Source: a bacterium (GTDB lineage Bacteria; Bacillota; Clostridia; Lachnospirales; Lachnospiraceae). Taken from it: a stretch of DNA of 64,000 nt. Of this stretch, positions 51,509 to 60,134 are shown piece after piece. The notes below the pieces were generated by a model. It was not told the DNA's origin. It made no database searches and worked only from the letters and a program-made list of their open reading frames with translations. The first letter of the stretch is position 1, and every line of letters begins with the position of its first letter. The position numbers and the translations under genes are program-made. The stretch lies in NCBI GenBank assembly GCA_023663725.1, contig JAMPGX010000004.1, forward strand, positions 116,670 to 180,669, given 5' to 3'.

Positions 51509-51991
51509 ATGAACAATTTAATTAGAAAAATGCTATTGAAAATAGCAAAAATATTAGGAAAAGATATTAGTGAACAAACCATAGCAAGCCTTACTCAATT
51601 TGTGATGTTTGGTATCGTGGGAGTGACTAATACTATTATTAGTTATGTGCTTAATATCCTTGTGCTGGCAATGCTGCAACCCTTCGAGTTTGCCTGGGAC
51701 TATGTTGCTGGTAATATCGTTGCATTTATACTCAGTGTTCTGTGGTCATTTTACTGGAATAATCGCGTAGTGTTTATTCAAAAAGAAGGGCAGCATCGCA
51801 GCTTGTGGAAAGCTCTGCTAAAAGCATATGCTGCTTATGGATTCACAGGAATTGTATTAAACAATATTATGTCCTGGATGTGGATAACTGTTTTCTCTAT
51901 TTCTAAATTTATTGCGCCTTTGATCAATCTGCTTATTAGTGTACCTTTAAACTTCGTGATTAATAAGCTATGGACTTTCAAAGCAGATTAA
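51509..51991 (+). CDS. GtrA-family membrane protein
   Basis: The 160 residues contain four membrane helices with the family pattern: LTQFVMFGIVGVTNTIISYV at the first, AGNIVAFILSVLWSFYWNNRVVF at the second and third, and SVPLNFVINKLWTFK at the end. GtrA proteins are thought to flip polyprenyl-phosphate-linked sugars. Its natural partners here are the GtrB-like transferase (43891) and a GT-C enzyme such as 36663. GTAGAGGGATT precedes the ATG. It is the last gene of the polysaccharide block. Confidence 0.88.
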   Translation: MNNLIRKMLLKIAKILGKDISEQTIASLTQFVMFGIVGVTNTIISYVLNILVLAMLQPFEFAWDYVAGNIVAFILSVLWSFYWNNRVVFIQKEGQHRSLWKALLKAYAAYGFTGIVLNNIMSWMWITVFSISKFIAPLINLLISVPLNFVINKLWTFKAD

Positions 51992-52020
51992 CTGTAGAGG
52001 GGCATAAATTTTATTTTTGC

Positions 52021-52048
52021 TTGACATGGTATTAATATTATGTATTAT
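52021..52048 (+). promoter_or_regulatory. Strong promoter for the 94-aa acidic protein gene
   Basis: Perfect TTGACA (52021-52026), a 16-base spacer and TATTAT (52043-52048), about 36 bases before the chosen ATG. Confidence 0.65.
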
Positions 52049-52083
52049 ATATACATAATCTAGTAGAGATGGAGGAAATGCAT

Positions 52084-52368
52084 ATGGAACATTCAGTGGA
52101 TATTAGTGTAGTTAAAGAGAATAAAAAAGAAGATACTGTTGAAGTATATTTTGATATTGATAAGTTTAATGATTTATTGGACAATGATGAAAAAATTGAC
52201 TATATTAAAAGTTTGACGAAAAAGCAATACAAGGATGTTAGGAGAGTCTGTTTTAAAAAAAAGGACTTGAAAGAATTACAAGGGGAATTGGATGATCTAT
52301 TTGACGTATCAAGTATGATTCCCAATGAATCCTATGAAGAATATTTGGAGCATGAAAATTTTGATTGA
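52084..52368 (+). CDS. Small acidic protein of unknown function
   Basis: I do not recognise it. The 94 residues are highly charged and free of membrane segments, with VEVYFDIDKFNDLLDNDEKIDYIKSL and a terminal YEEYLEHENFD rich in acidic and aromatic residues. The ATG at 52084 is picked because GGAGG lies eight bases upstream; the ATG at 52069 would cover that site. It has its own near-consensus promoter and a terminator after it, so it is monocistronic. It sits at the junction between the glycan locus and the membrane module. An antitoxin-like or regulatory role is possible but unsupported. Confidence 0.65.
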   Translation: MEHSVDISVVKENKKEDTVEVYFDIDKFNDLLDNDEKIDYIKSLTKKQYKDVRRVCFKKKDLKELQGELDDLFDVSSMIPNESYEEYLEHENFD

Positions 52369-52407
52369 AATGAGAGTATAAAACTTTTCTGTAAATAGTG
52401 TTTTGAA

Positions 52408-52451
52408 AGGTCTTCTATGATAAAATAAATTATCATAAGGAGATCTTTTTA
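52408..52451 (+). terminator. Hairpin terminator after the small acidic protein gene
   Basis: AGGTCTTCTATGATAA pairs with TTATCATAAGGAGATCT with one bulge, followed by TTTTATTT. The preceding AAATAGTGTTTTGAA is identical to bases before the terminator at 34894. Confidence 0.7.
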
Positions 52452-52452
52452 T

Positions 52453-52620
52453 TTAATCATGACCAGTTTTTCCCGACACAGAATCCCCGAACCGATTGTT
52501 TTGCTGTTGACAGCGCATGTACTGCCTCGCTAAACCCGCGCCTCGTGTGGACCAGCATCTGGCAATCAGCAGGTCTTCCTGTTCATTTTCGATGGTGTGG
52601 TAGACCTTATCTTCTGACAT
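52453..52620 (-). pseudogene. Possible small gene or gene remnant on minus strand
   Basis: A 55-residue frame starting MSEDKVYHTIENEQEDLLIA and ending with a stop at 52453. It is the only stretch here with the GC level of the first block. I do not recognise the protein and see no clear ribosome site, so it may be a fragment of transferred DNA rather than a working gene. Confidence 0.2.
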
Positions 52621-52792
52621 CTGTGATAGAAATATATTCTATTGTTACACATTTTCCTTTGACAGCCGAGATACGTACTATTTATTGTTCATGTTTACGT
52701 CTGAATATTTTAAGAATGTTCTTTTCCATTAATAAAAAATTTTATTAATTATATGTACTGTTTACAGTATTCGACAAAAATCTACATTTTGA

Positions 52793-52821
52793 TTGACAGT
52801 AAGTAATAAATATTATATGCT
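52793..52821 (+). promoter_or_regulatory. Promoter of the three-gene membrane module
   Basis: Perfect TTGACA (52793-52798), 17-base spacer, TATGCT (52816-52821), about 105 bases upstream of the first ATG of the module. No other promoter-like sequence is seen until after the third gene. Confidence 0.65.
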
Positions 52822-52925
52822 AAATTTAGGAAAGTACTTAAGTACTATATATTGACTTAAAGAATTATATAATATATAAAACATATGTATTTTTTGATTG
52901 TTACAGTTTAGGAGATGAGTATTTA

Positions 52926-54020
52926 ATGAAAAAGATATATAGAGAAGGAAGTCCGGCGTTTCTGGCAGCAGTACTCTTTATAGTTGTTGAGGGAATAAAT
53001 ATTTTGGATATCATATCTTCCCCGAAACACTTTGAAATTTTTAGTAATGCTATTATGATCATAATTGCAATATATGGGTTTTTATGTATAGGGATACCTG
53101 CTAAAAATAGTGGAGTGGGCAATCTAATAAGTATATTGAGTAATGTAGCTGTTTCAGCAATTGCCTTTCCCATGAATATTGATGTATTTAAACATGTAAT
53201 TCATCCTGACCAGATATTGAGTGATTTGTGGGGATGGCATACATGGTGGATATTTTGTGCTATTGTGCAAATATTGGTCCTGTCGAGACTGGGGGAGAAC
53301 TTGCTGGAACTAGTTGAGGAACTTTTGGCGGGGGGAAAGAAAGCAATTAAATCATTTGGAGACTCTATCTCAACTTTAAAGAAGCAAATTGAGGAGGAAA
53401 TTGAAAAGAGTGATAAGGGTGTGGTTATTACTATATTAATAGGATTTATTATTTGGGCTATTTATTTTGGAGCTTGGATTTGGGATAGAGGAATATATAT
53501 TGCGCTTGCCGACAAAAATTTCTGGTGGGGAAGTATAAAACTATGGGTGGGCTGTATTGCAATATGCTTCTTGATAAGCATTGCTTCTCCGCTGTTGAAA
53601 AAAATGAAAGAAGCAATTAAGAACATGGAAAGCAAAAGTTTATTTCTTTTTGCATTATTCGCAGTTATGACCATAATAATATTCTATACATCTTCGATTT
53701 TGCAAGGAGGTTTGGGTGAGCTACTTAAAATATTGATTTATATATTGTCAATATCACTAATATGTGTTAGAGCCTTAAAAGAGTGGAAAAAGAAAAGTGA
53801 ATCAAATTGTAAAGAGTATGATGGGGATAGGATGTCCCCTATTGATAAGGTTTTTTATGCAGCTGTTTTTTACGTAATACCATTGAGCATTGTTTTCCTG
53901 TTAGCATTATTTTTTTATGGAGGTGAAGAAATTATCAATACAAATGACCTGTCTGATTTTACTACCTGGGTAGAGCTTTGGGGAACAGTGTTGAATGCAG
54001 TAAATGATCTATTGAAATAA
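52926..54020 (+). CDS. Unknown polytopic membrane protein, module gene A
   Basis: Not recognised. The 364 residues hold about nine hydrophobic segments, among them FLAAVLFIVVEGINILDII, AIMIIIAIYGFLCIGI, VVITILIGFIIWAIYFGAWI and VFYAAVFYVIPLSIVFLLAL. A charged, helical cytoplasmic loop at about 125-165 (LLELVEELLAGGKKAIKSFG) lies between two membrane parts. The loop-then-helix layout (KKQIEEEIEKSDKGVVITIL) resembles that of gene B (SKKLGEILRTPIIIYVIT), so A and B may be distant paralogues. It opens a run of three genes with gaps of 51 and 10 bases. No catalytic motif is visible. Confidence 0.8.
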   Translation: MKKIYREGSPAFLAAVLFIVVEGINILDIISSPKHFEIFSNAIMIIIAIYGFLCIGIPAKNSGVGNLISILSNVAVSAIAFPMNIDVFKHVIHPDQILSDLWGWHTWWIFCAIVQILVLSRLGENLLELVEELLAGGKKAIKSFGDSISTLKKQIEEEIEKSDKGVVITILIGFIIWAIYFGAWIWDRGIYIALADKNFWWGSIKLWVGCIAICFLISIASPLLKKMKEAIKNMESKSLFLFALFAVMTIIIFYTSSILQGGLGELLKILIYILSISLICVRALKEWKKKSESNCKEYDGDRMSPIDKVFYAAVFYVIPLSIVFLLALFFYGGEEIINTNDLSDFTTWVELWGTVLNAVNDLLK

Positions 54021-54071
54021 TTTATAATATAAATATACAGTATAAAACAAAAGAATGGATGGTATACAGAT

Positions 54072-55358
54072 ATGGAAGGGATTACAAATATTCTCATATT
54101 TTGCTTTGGTTTTGGAATACAGATTTTATGTGCCATATTGGTGATGAGGGGTGTTTGGAACTGGTTTAAAAGAGGAAAGACTCAAATAGATCGACAATCT
54201 AATATGGCATTTTGGATTTCATTAATAGTACTTGTAATTTTATCTATTATCAATAATTCTGATATATTAAATCTGTTAAAGGATGAACAGGGTAATAAAG
54301 AGATTACTACTATTTTCATTAATACGTCAAAAATCATGGTAAAGGTTTTGATGTTGGGGACTGTTGTAGTGGCCGCAATTATGTTGCTGTTTTTTGCTGT
54401 TTATTTCATGTATAAAGTAATTGCAATTGTAGCTAGCAAAAGAAATACATTAGAAAATGATCTGGCAGAAACAAGTAAAAAGCTCGGCGAGATATTAAGG
54501 ACTCCTATAATAATATATGTAATTACTTGGGGAATTATGGCAATATTTGTTGTTTTGCCGCTTCTTATGGGGAATCAAGGAAATCAAGATGGAATGGCCA
54601 ATGCCTGGAAAAGAGGAGTAGTTAGGATCGCATGTTTTGTTGAATCGGAAACAGTGCAGGTAAAAGATAGTGGAGATGTAGAGATTGGTAACGCAAAGGA
54701 TATATTAGAGGAAGTAGATTTAGAAAATAATGAGGTTGAAAATACAACCGTTTTAGAGAATGTTGGCGAGTCCTTTTATCAAGCATTGGTAAAATATATT
54801 TTGATATTTATTGTAGTATTAGGGCTGGGATTTGCAACTGTTCGCATTTTGTATTCCATTATAGATAATACTTTTTCAACTAAAAATTCGAATGTACTTA
54901 TAGATGAATATTCTGGCTCTATGGGTGTTTTGGTTGTGGGCGTTTCAATATTATGGACTATTCAGGATAAAGAATTTTTTCAGCAGCCTCCGCTTGATAT
55001 GTTAGCTGACTGTATTAAATCTTTTGGCTTTGTAATCTTTATAGTGGCAATGACTATTTTAACTTTAGAGATAATACGTCTTTTAATGGATATGAAAGAG
55101 ACACTTATCCGGAAAGAAGCGAGATATATTTTTATTTCTCTGGTAGGACAGGTTGCAATATTGCTGTTGGAGGTAATGAACTCTATTTGCAAGGCAGTTA
55201 ATGGTGCTGTTGGTAATCCTGAAAATGAAAATATGGATCAGATTGAGGTGAGGATGAAGAAAAAAATGATATTCATTATGGATCAAGAGAGTGGGAACAT
55301 AAAAAATGAAGAGAACATGATGTTTCCTAGTTTTTCCAAAAAAATAACAAAGAAATGA
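54072..55358 (+). CDS. Unknown polytopic membrane protein, module gene B
   Basis: Not recognised. The 428 residues have about eight membrane segments: ILIFCFGFGIQILCAILVM, FWISLIVLVILSII, VLMLGTVVVAAIMLLFFAVY, IIIYVITWGIMAIFVVLPLL, YILIFIVVLGLGFATVRILY and FVIFIVAMTILTLEIIRLL are the clearest. A hydrophilic stretch rich in E, D, V and N at 175-235 probably lies outside or in a loop, and the C terminus is charged and cytoplasmic-looking (KKMIFIMDQESGNIKNEEN). It lies between genes A and C and must share their role. It could be a channel- or sensor-like subunit; this is guesswork. Confidence 0.8.
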   Translation: MEGITNILIFCFGFGIQILCAILVMRGVWNWFKRGKTQIDRQSNMAFWISLIVLVILSIINNSDILNLLKDEQGNKEITTIFINTSKIMVKVLMLGTVVVAAIMLLFFAVYFMYKVIAIVASKRNTLENDLAETSKKLGEILRTPIIIYVITWGIMAIFVVLPLLMGNQGNQDGMANAWKRGVVRIACFVESETVQVKDSGDVEIGNAKDILEEVDLENNEVENTTVLENVGESFYQALVKYILIFIVVLGLGFATVRILYSIIDNTFSTKNSNVLIDEYSGSMGVLVVGVSILWTIQDKEFFQQPPLDMLADCIKSFGFVIFIVAMTILTLEIIRLLMDMKETLIRKEARYIFISLVGQVAILLLEVMNSICKAVNGAVGNPENENMDQIEVRMKKKMIFIMDQESGNIKNEENMMFPSFSKKITKK

Positions 55359-55368
55359 GGTAATATAT

Positions 55369-57735
55369 ATGAAAGAGGAAAAAAACAATTACATAAACAA
55401 TAACGGAACTTTACATGGTAATACGTCACTTTTACAGATTGGTGTAATTTTTTTGGCGGTAGTTTCCTTTTTTACTACTGCAAATGGAATGAATAAATAT
55501 ATATTTCCGGATGAAAAGTTTGTTGCTTATGCTGCTTCGGCCGCTATACAATGTATATTGTTGGCTTTGAGCATGAATCTTCCGAAATATCTGAGAAGTA
55601 TACTTGAGCATGGTAAGAATTGGTTTACTAAATTCCTTATGTGTTTCGCTACTATAGTTTTAACCATTGTTGCAATTTTCTGTTCCTCCTGGTTCAGTTA
55701 TGTTTTTATTGCAGAAACGCTTCATCAGGATTCCTGGGATGTTGACAGCGAATTGCTGGTACAACAAAACTATCGGACGGAATTATATGATGCTTGGGAT
55801 TATGCCCAGACATATCGCATTTATCTAGAAGAAAATATGGGAGAGAAAATTTTACTGATCGAAAACCAAGCCAGGCAACTATCTGATAACAGTATGGACT
55901 CTACTGTGGTTTGGGAAGAGGAAAGAGAAAATTATGTTGAAAATGGGGGAATGACAGCAGCTAGTTATATGAGTACTGTGATAGATGCCATGCAAAAAGC
56001 AATGCAAAATTCTTCACAAGATGAGAGGGATTTTGCCGCGACAGCGGTAGCGGATGCTAAAGAAAATATTGCTGCCAGAATGGAGACTATTCAGCAAAAT
56101 TTAGATATACTTGATGCGAATGTTACAAATTATAATAATCGGATTGCAGATTTGACCAGACGAATTGACAATGCTACTGAAGATACAAATACGGCAGAAT
56201 TATCAGCATCAATTAATAGCTATACACAGTTAATTAATCGGGTGACACAACAACAAGTGAACTTACAGACTGAATCCATGCAACTAGACAATGCGTTATT
56301 GCGACTTTCGTTCTATGAAAGTCTTTTGGGATTAAGCAGTTCAACCAGTGCAATTTCTGTGCGTAGCAAATTAATGCAGTTGCAATCGGAGTTTTTTCAA
56401 CAAAATCCCGATGAAGCAAAAATGCTGGATATTGCAGAAGATATTTTTAATATGCTCCGTAATGCGTCTCACTCATCCACTACCGCAGAGGGGAATGCCA
56501 TTGGTATAGATGAGGAGCTTACGTATACAAATTTATTAATACAGATGAATCAGTTGATAAGAAATTTGACAGATTATTCCAAGATTAAAATAATAGAGGC
56601 TAATTTGGATAATTTGATCAGTCAGCTGAGCCAAATAGATGCAGATATTGAATCGGGGATAGATGTTTCGGAGCCTGTAAATATGGTTTCGGAATCAGAA
56701 GATGATTCTATGGAATTTGCAGATGAATCCTCAGAAGCTTCGGAGGTTGAAACTCAACCGTCGGGAGAAGACGATATAGTATTTGAAGAAAATAATGAAA
56801 TTATAGATACCAGCCGGGAAACTGTGGAATCCGATATGGAATCCAATAATGATAATTTGGAGCCCGTTGATACCAATAACACTTTCAGTCAATGGAGAAA
56901 AAATTTGGATACGCTGAAAGCACAAATCAGTGCCTTGCCTGTGTATAATATATCTGAGGAAGTATTAAGTGGGACGACAGGCGCACTGTCAGAAGCGCAG
57001 ATAAATATTCTGCAAAGTTATAATCGGAATGAATCCAGTAGGCATTTAGATGATATCATTCGTCGATATGTTATAAGTCATAATGCGATATATGAAGGAA
57101 TTATATATTTGCAGAGCCCATACCGTTCACTGGCAATATTTGCATTGATTCTTGCATTTTCTTTTGATATAGCAGGATTTATATTTGGCGTAGTCATACA
57201 GAAAGAGAGTTCACAGCAAACTTTGCCTGATGGGGATAATGGTGCAGAGTGGGGAATTGTTAAGACATTAAACCATTATAGAGTATTGACGGGAGACTTT
57301 GAAAACAGGGACGGAGTATATTATTACAAGGTCTTTGACAATGGCATTTTAGAATCATGGGTGGTACATGATGAAGTACCATATAAAAGGGGAATATATG
57401 CGCAGGATGAACAGGATCCGCATAAGGGAAAATTTGTTGGTGATAACCAAAAGCCACTGCTGTTTGCAGAACAATCTGGCGGACCAGTAGACGGCATATA
57501 TATGAATTGTCGGCTTGTATTTAATGAAGGAAGCGTAATTTCAGAGCAGAATGGAGCACAACGGCAATTCATTGCCAATGCTAATGAATATGTGCCAGTT
57601 CACAGCTATAACCCTCAAAAGGGTGAAAATCAGACTCTGCCAGCAAAAGAAATGGATATCGAAGCAAATGTGGCAGTGATAGCGTTGAATACAAAAGGGA
57701 CCAGAATATGTGCAATATATATTATTGAACAGTAA
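55369..57735 (+). CDS. Large membrane-anchored coiled-coil protein, module gene C
   Basis: Not recognised. The 788 residues begin with a short polar head, then three or four membrane segments up to about 125 (LLQIGVIFLAVVSFFTTANG; FLMCFATIVLTIVAIFCSSW). A long helical, coiled-coil region rich in Q, N and D runs from about 130 to 430. An acidic low-complexity stretch follows (about 430-520, SESEDDSMEFADESSEASEV), then another helical part. One further membrane segment (YRSLAIFALILAFSFDIAGF) leads into a soluble C-terminal domain of about 160 residues with many Y, W and G. The ATG has GAGGTAATATAT upstream. The layout suggests a sensor or scaffold reaching across the membrane for genes A and B. 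Confidence 0.8.
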   Translation: MKEEKNNYINNNGTLHGNTSLLQIGVIFLAVVSFFTTANGMNKYIFPDEKFVAYAASAAIQCILLALSMNLPKYLRSILEHGKNWFTKFLMCFATIVLTIVAIFCSSWFSYVFIAETLHQDSWDVDSELLVQQNYRTELYDAWDYAQTYRIYLEENMGEKILLIENQARQLSDNSMDSTVVWEEERENYVENGGMTAASYMSTVIDAMQKAMQNSSQDERDFAATAVADAKENIAARMETIQQNLDILDANVTNYNNRIADLTRRIDNATEDTNTAELSASINSYTQLINRVTQQQVNLQTESMQLDNALLRLSFYESLLGLSSSTSAISVRSKLMQLQSEFFQQNPDEAKMLDIAEDIFNMLRNASHSSTTAEGNAIGIDEELTYTNLLIQMNQLIRNLTDYSKIKIIEANLDNLISQLSQIDADIESGIDVSEPVNMVSESEDDSMEFADESSEASEVETQPSGEDDIVFEENNEIIDTSRETVESDMESNNDNLEPVDTNNTFSQWRKNLDTLKAQISALPVYNISEEVLSGTTGALSEAQINILQSYNRNESSRHLDDIIRRYVISHNAIYEGIIYLQSPYRSLAIFALILAFSFDIAGFIFGVVIQKESSQQTLPDGDNGAEWGIVKTLNHYRVLTGDFENRDGVYYYKVFDNGILESWVVHDEVPYKRGIYAQDEQDPHKGKFVGDNQKPLLFAEQSGGPVDGIYMNCRLVFNEGSVISEQNGAQRQFIANANEYVPVHSYNPQKGENQTLPAKEMDIEANVAVIALNTKGTRICAIYIIEQ

Positions 57736-57819
57736 CTGACTCAATATAATAACAACGAGTTTAAAGTGAAACTATTGCGCTGCATCACGCTGGAGAAGTA
57801 CAAAGAAAGGGGAATCCCA

Positions 57820-58992
57820 ATGAACAACGGTATCAGGGTACGACAAATTATCTTTGAGGAGTTAATGAAAAAGCAGCTAGGTGACAATGAAAAAATACTG
57901 AGAGATGCTCTGCTGCTCCAACAAGCCGTGATTCCGTTAATTGGAGCGGGTATTCCCGCCTGGTGTTATCCCACATGGACGGGCCTGCTGAAAAAGGTGG
58001 TAGGTGATATCATATCCTGAGAAATGCCTGAATGTTGTCACACGAGCGCTCAGCTGTAAAAAGAAGCCTACATTTGAAGGGAATAATGAGGAAAAGCAAA
58101 AGAATTTCTACTGGATGTAGGAGATTGCGGAATGCATCTTTGATGACGGTGAAGTCCATTCAAAAAACAGAAAAGAGTTCAAATTGGCTGCCGACTCGCA
58201 AAAAAACAGTGAAAATGTTATCTGTCAGCAGCTGAGAGACTATGTTGGCAATGAAGGAATCAATACCAAGAGGGACGCGGTGAAAGCATTATATGCGGCC
58301 TTTGACATCTTATATTCCTAACTACGCATCCCTTTTCATGCGTCAGCTTTTGGACATCATGGAACATCTGAATGATATGCCGGTCTACAAATTGGCAAAT
58401 ATTTATCATATTATGGGGGACATTCAGAGGCTGCTGGGGAAGAAAAAGGAGGCGATGGACTGTTACAGAAAAACCTAGGATATGTGTAACGAGGAGCTGC
58501 TGTCAAGGTTTGATTCAGACCACCTGTCAGGATGAGACAGTGGAAGCTTTGATGGAATATGAAAGGTCTGTGCCGGTGAAGGATATGGTATGTACGCCAT
58601 ACATTCTGACAACGGCTCAGGAGTGGTATAGCGGGAATATGCATGCTCTGATCAAACTGTATGGGAGCTGTACAGACTCGCAGAGGATGCTGCTGTCGGA
58701 ACAGGATTTTCAGGAATATTATCCCGCGGAACCGTCAAAGAAGCCAACGACTTCGGAGCCCAAGACTGTAAGCTTTTTGAGAGAGATATTCCACAGAAAA
58801 AATCTGCTTTTTCTGGGTATGAATCCAATGCAGGACGGCCAACTGTTTGTGGGATTGAGCACTTGCCATATCAATCTTATAAAATGCAGAAATACGGTAT
58901 CAGGAATCCATGAGTTTGTGAAGGAACTGCGGAGTGTGGTAGAAAAGAGGGAGAGCGGAGAGGAGCGCAGTGATCAGGGATATGAGGCGTAG
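57820..58992 (+). pseudogene. Decayed SIR2-like gene
   Basis: The first 66 codons from the ATG at 57820 (AAAGGGGAATCCC upstream) read MNNGIRVRQIIFEELMKKQ and then VIPLIGAGIPAWCYPTWTGLL, the N-terminal NAD-binding motif of SIR2-like proteins. A stop follows at 58018. Another frame continues at about 58100-58320 (FDDGEVHSKNRKEFKLAADS), a third at 58293-58476 has a TPR-like segment (MGDIQRLLGKKKEAMDCYRK), and from about 58530 to 58992 a frame reads YILTTAQEWYSG, then LIKLYGSCTDSQRMLLSEQDF and FLREIFHRKNLLFLGMNPMQD. These resemble the LTTN, KLHGS and LFLGYS motifs of SIR2 domains. At least three disruptions make a working product unlikely. SIR2-like proteins are common in phage defence. Confidence 0.7.
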
Positions 58993-59658
58993 GAGAAGGT
59001 CTTGAAATTTCTCTGCTGCTGTTTATTTTCAGAAGTACTGTTATAACTACCTTTCTTGCCCATATTAACTGCAGAAGATATTACAGATTGGTATTTCTCT
59101 ATTACCAGCTTAATTGCAGTTATATTTTTCCAATTAGACGTGTCTTCACCGTGGGATTCTTTACTTTTTTTTGCCATACCTAGCGGGATCTGGAGACCAA
59201 ATTTTATCATTATGATTCTCGCAAATATACCTCACCATCGCAAAACAATTCAAAGTTTCTGGAGGTATATTTTCTGGCTCGATGGCACAGCTTTCAGAAA
59301 TAATATACGCTTCAAGATAGTCATCAAGCTCAAGATCAAGCAATCGTATTGCGCTTAAATCGGCATAAATTTCTTTGAAAACTTTCTTTATATTGTGCAA
59401 AATATTTTGCGTTTCACCACTGTAAAAAACATACTCAGCATTATTTATAATTTCTTTTTGTACTTCAATAATTATATGAAAAAGAATGAAGTCAGCACTT
59501 GAATCAGGCATTTTCTCAATGGTATCTTTGTCTATATTATGAACCGGATTTGACAAAATATGATATTCATCATAATAAATATGATGGCAGATATCACATA
59601 CTTTATTAATTAGATTATTTAATCGATATTTGTTGGGATCACTGTCATTTACTTCCAA
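58974..59658 (-). pseudogene. Minus-strand gene of unknown function, frameshifted at an A8 tract and lacking a clear start
   Basis: The frame 59658 down to 59161 codes 165 residues from a TTG (LEVNDSDPNKYRLNNLINKV, ending SPDPARYGKKK). It stops in a run of eight T on the + strand (59165-59172). With one base fewer the frame would run on through SKESHGEDTSNWKNITAIKL and end at 58974, adding about 65 residues. The core (FKEIYADLSAIRLLDLELDD) looks like real protein, and the + strand here has no convincing gene. There is no ATG in frame before an upstream stop. I cannot name the family. Confidence 0.5.
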
Positions 59659-59676
59659 TTTTTCATACAGTATATT

Positions 59677-59826
59677 TTATACATAGCGTTGTATTCGGAG
59701 GATTAAATTCTGCATATAGGTGGTTAAAACAGGAAAATCCTCTTCATCCTTGCCGGCAAGGGCTTTGTCCAGACAACCTGAGATCAAAAGAGAGGTAACT
59801 ATATGTTCTGCTACATCGTCTATATT
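59677..59826 (-). pseudogene. C-terminal remnant of an unknown minus-strand gene
   Basis: Reading the minus strand from about 59826 to the stop at 59677 gives SKNIDDVAEHIVTSLLISGC and then FPVLTTYMQNLILRIQRYV. This ordinary-looking protein tail follows a stop codon and has no start. It lies 18 bases upstream (minus strand) of the 165-residue frame, so the two may have been adjacent genes or parts of one. Confidence 0.3.
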
Positions 59827-60134
59827 TTTGCTTCATGTTGCATTATATGGGAAGCGCAAAATAAAGCAACAAGGGGAAAATGCATAAAATTTCTATTGCA
59901 TTGCACTTATAAATATGCTACTCTATTTACAGAGCATAAATTTCTTATCACTTTTTGTAAAGCTATTCACTTTTCAGAATATCAGAAAATCTTATGCTTT
60001 AAATTCAAGACAAACAATTGAAGAGAAGCAGGGGATATTCGGGAAAGTGCTGGAGAAACAGGTTGCTTTATGCATATCTTCTGCTGCGGCATATTGTGGC
60101 ATTGCAATATGGCAGAACTACAGGAGGTATCGAA

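Larger units (their letters stand above)
52369..52925. other. 557-base intergenic region with terminator, GC-rich patch and promoter
   Basis: After the terminator at 52408-52451 there is a patch of about 170 bases that is clearly richer in GC than its AT-rich surroundings. On the minus strand it reads as a 55-codon frame (52453-52620). The rest is AT-rich and ends with a near-consensus promoter (52793-52821). Confidence 0.45.

Noticed and set aside
58032-58235. 67-codon + frame in the SIR2 relic
   Set aside because: Composition (K, R, S rich) is not protein-like; the neighbouring frame over the same bases gives a better remnant (FDDGEVHSKNRKEF).
59803-60134. Short + frames and the N-terminal extension of the Rpn frame from 60018
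   Set aside because: They precede a TTG start with a perfect AGGAGG at the right distance, and the residues upstream of it do not resemble Rpn proteins.
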